Below the pieces are notes generated by a model that did not search any database, had not been told where the DNA came from, and was given only the letters and a program-made list of their open reading frames with translations. Shown in pieces: positions 63,042-64,000 of a DNA stretch of 64,000 bases (position 1 is the stretch's first letter; each line of letters starts with the position of its first letter). This DNA comes from Terriglobia bacterium (GTDB lineage Bacteria > Acidobacteriota > Terriglobia > Terriglobales > Acidobacteriaceae): assembly GCA_020072845.1 (NCBI GenBank), contig JAIQGF010000014.1, forward strand, positions 124,001-188,000. Direction: 5' to 3'. Made by a program: the position numbers and the translations under genes.

Positions 63042-64000
63042 TTAGAACTTCGTCACTTCCGTGAAGTTAAACTTCTTTACTTTCATCGCCGGCACGACCA
63101 TGTCGAACGACTCTTCCCCGCTCGCCCGCACCGGCTGGCCCATCTCCTCGACGTTCGCCAGCAGTTCAATCAGGCTCTGGTTGAAGCGGAAATTCAAGAT
63201 GCCGTGCCGCACCTTGCCGCCCTCGACGTAAAACGTGCCGTCGCGCGTCATGCCGGTCAAAATTTTTTCGTACGCGTCCACTTCGCGGATATACCACAGC
63301 CGGGTGATCAGCACGCCGCGTTCGGTCGTCGCCACCATCTGCTCCACCGTCTTCGGTTCCGCCGGCGGCGCAAAAACAATGTTGAGCGGGATTTCGCCGA
63401 TTTCATTCGGCAGCGGCAGGCCGTGACCGGTGACCTCCACCGGCCCCACCTTGCCGGCGTGCCCCGATTTCTTCATCTTCTCCGCCGTGGCGCGCGCGTA
63501 CACCAGCCGCTTGGGGACGCCGTTCTCCACCAGCGCAACGCGCTGCCGCCGCACGCCCTCTCCGTCGAACGGCGGACCCGACTGCAGTGCATGATCGACG
63601 TCGTCGTAGATGGTGACGTTGGGGCCGAACAACTGCGTCGCAATACGGTTGTTGAGGAACGAGCGCTCGTCGAGAATCGTCTGCCCGCCCCAGTCCCAGA
63701 ACATGAAGCCGCACAAATCCAGCACCGCCGCCGGCTCCAGGATCGCGGTGTACTTGCCCGGCGCCAGTTCCTGGGGCGCGGCGGACTCGCGCGCCTTGCG
63801 CGCCGCAATCTCCGCCAGCGCCACTGGATCCAGATTGCGCACATCCGGCGAGTTCGCCTTCTGCCAGCCCGATGAGTCTCTGGCCAGCATGGTGACGGAA
63901 ATCTCCGCCGAGGTCTGCGTGTGATAGGCGCATAATCCGCGCGAATTCAATACCGCTTCCACGGACTCGGAGGTCGCATAAATCCCTGCCGTGGTCAGGT
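63042..64000 (-). CDS. TldD/PmbA-family metallopeptidase, C-terminal part (runs off window)
   Basis: The frame is open to the window edge, so the N-terminus and metal-binding HExxxH region are not seen. The visible 319 residues match the beta-rich C-terminal domain of TldD/PmbA proteins: LAPGKYTAILEPAAVLDLCG, FMFWDWGGQTILDERSFLNN, PPFDGEGVRRQRVALVENG, VEQMVATTERGVLITRLWYI and GGKVRHGILNFRFNQSLIE. These proteases work as TldD/TldE heterodimers on unfolded peptides. The partner is probably upstream, outside the window. Confidence 0.85.
   Translation of the reverse strand, partial: LTTAGIYATSESVEAVLNSRGLCAYHTQTSAEISVTMLARDSSGWQKANSPDVRNLDPVALAEIAARKARESAAPQELAPGKYTAILEPAAVLDLCGFMFWDWGGQTILDERSFLNNRIATQLFGPNVTIYDDVDHALQSGPPFDGEGVRRQRVALVENGVPKRLVYARATAEKMKKSGHAGKVGPVEVTGHGLPLPNEIGEIPLNIVFAPPAEPKTVEQMVATTERGVLITRLWYIREVDAYEKILTGMTRDGTFYVEGGKVRHGILNFRFNQSLIELLANVEEMGQPVRASGEESFDMVVPAMKVKKFNFTEVTKF

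Overview
The window most resembles a chromosome piece of an Acidobacteriota bacterium (subdivision-1-like, GC about 60%). This is an inference from gene style: long overlapping minus-strand operons, acidobacterial-type RHS proteins, PEGA, SYLF and PilZ proteins, and a Gly-rich TonB. No phylogenetic marker was available. The metabolic picture is of an anaerobic or facultative respiring organism.

Layout. (1) 0.06-4 kb, minus: an AcpS / AMP-forming acyl-CoA ligase / acyl carrier protein / Kbl-type alpha-oxoamine synthase module with a small partner protein. (2) 4.2-7.4 kb: universal stress protein, PilZ, Fis-like HTH, a kinase-like membrane protein. (3) 7.5-15.7 kb, minus: a class I (ATP-dependent) benzoyl-CoA reductase pathway operon, had-oah-bcrC-bcrB-bcrA-bcrD-SDR-GNAT. 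Successive genes from had to the SDR are joined by 4-base stop/start overlaps. In front lies a sigma70-like promoter with a 16-bp palindrome downstream of it. (4) 15.8-31 kb: housekeeping and accessory genes, including a tRNA-Phe 3' fragment, a dimethylarginine dimethylaminohydrolase-like enzyme, formate-THF ligase, TonB, cyclopropane fatty acid synthase, an archease remnant, two radical SAM proteins, a Tat aldo/keto reductase, and PEGA, SYLF and coiled-coil envelope proteins. (5) 31.5-42 kb, minus: a respiratory operon of NAD(P)H-type FeS flavoprotein, Rieske protein, cytochrome b, hexaheme cytochrome c, and alpha, beta, gamma and chaperone subunits of a type II DMSO-reductase-family molybdoenzyme. 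(6) 42.4-46.3 kb: RHS polymorphic-toxin remnants with immunity-like genes and a broken cytochrome c. (7) 46.6-57.2 kb, minus: a multiheme cytochrome operon with 23 and 34 CXXCH motifs, an outer-membrane barrel with a Pro-rich stalk, a periplasmic protein, a membrane cytochrome b and a membrane-tethered ferredoxin/FAD oxidoreductase. (8) 57.5-61 kb: a second broken RHS locus abutting a tRNA-Ser gene. (9) 61-64 kb: bacterioferritin, a receiver-LuxR regulator lacking its phospho-acceptor Asp, PilZ, and a truncated TldD/PmbA protein.

How it fits together. Benzoyl-CoA dearomatisation supplies reduced carbon. Two separate electron-transfer operons could dispose of the electrons: the molybdoenzyme with a Rieske/cytochrome b module, and the porin-cytochrome-like multiheme operon. 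The multiheme operon lies between two 685-bp, same-orientation, near-identical RHS repeats 14.26 kb apart. It is my best candidate for an undescribed system: a predicted inner-membrane-to-surface electron conduit built around a 34-heme cytochrome made of 73-residue triheme repeats.

Limits: family calls come from reading motifs. Several RHS and cytochrome junctions look like internal deletions and could be assembly collapse rather than biology.
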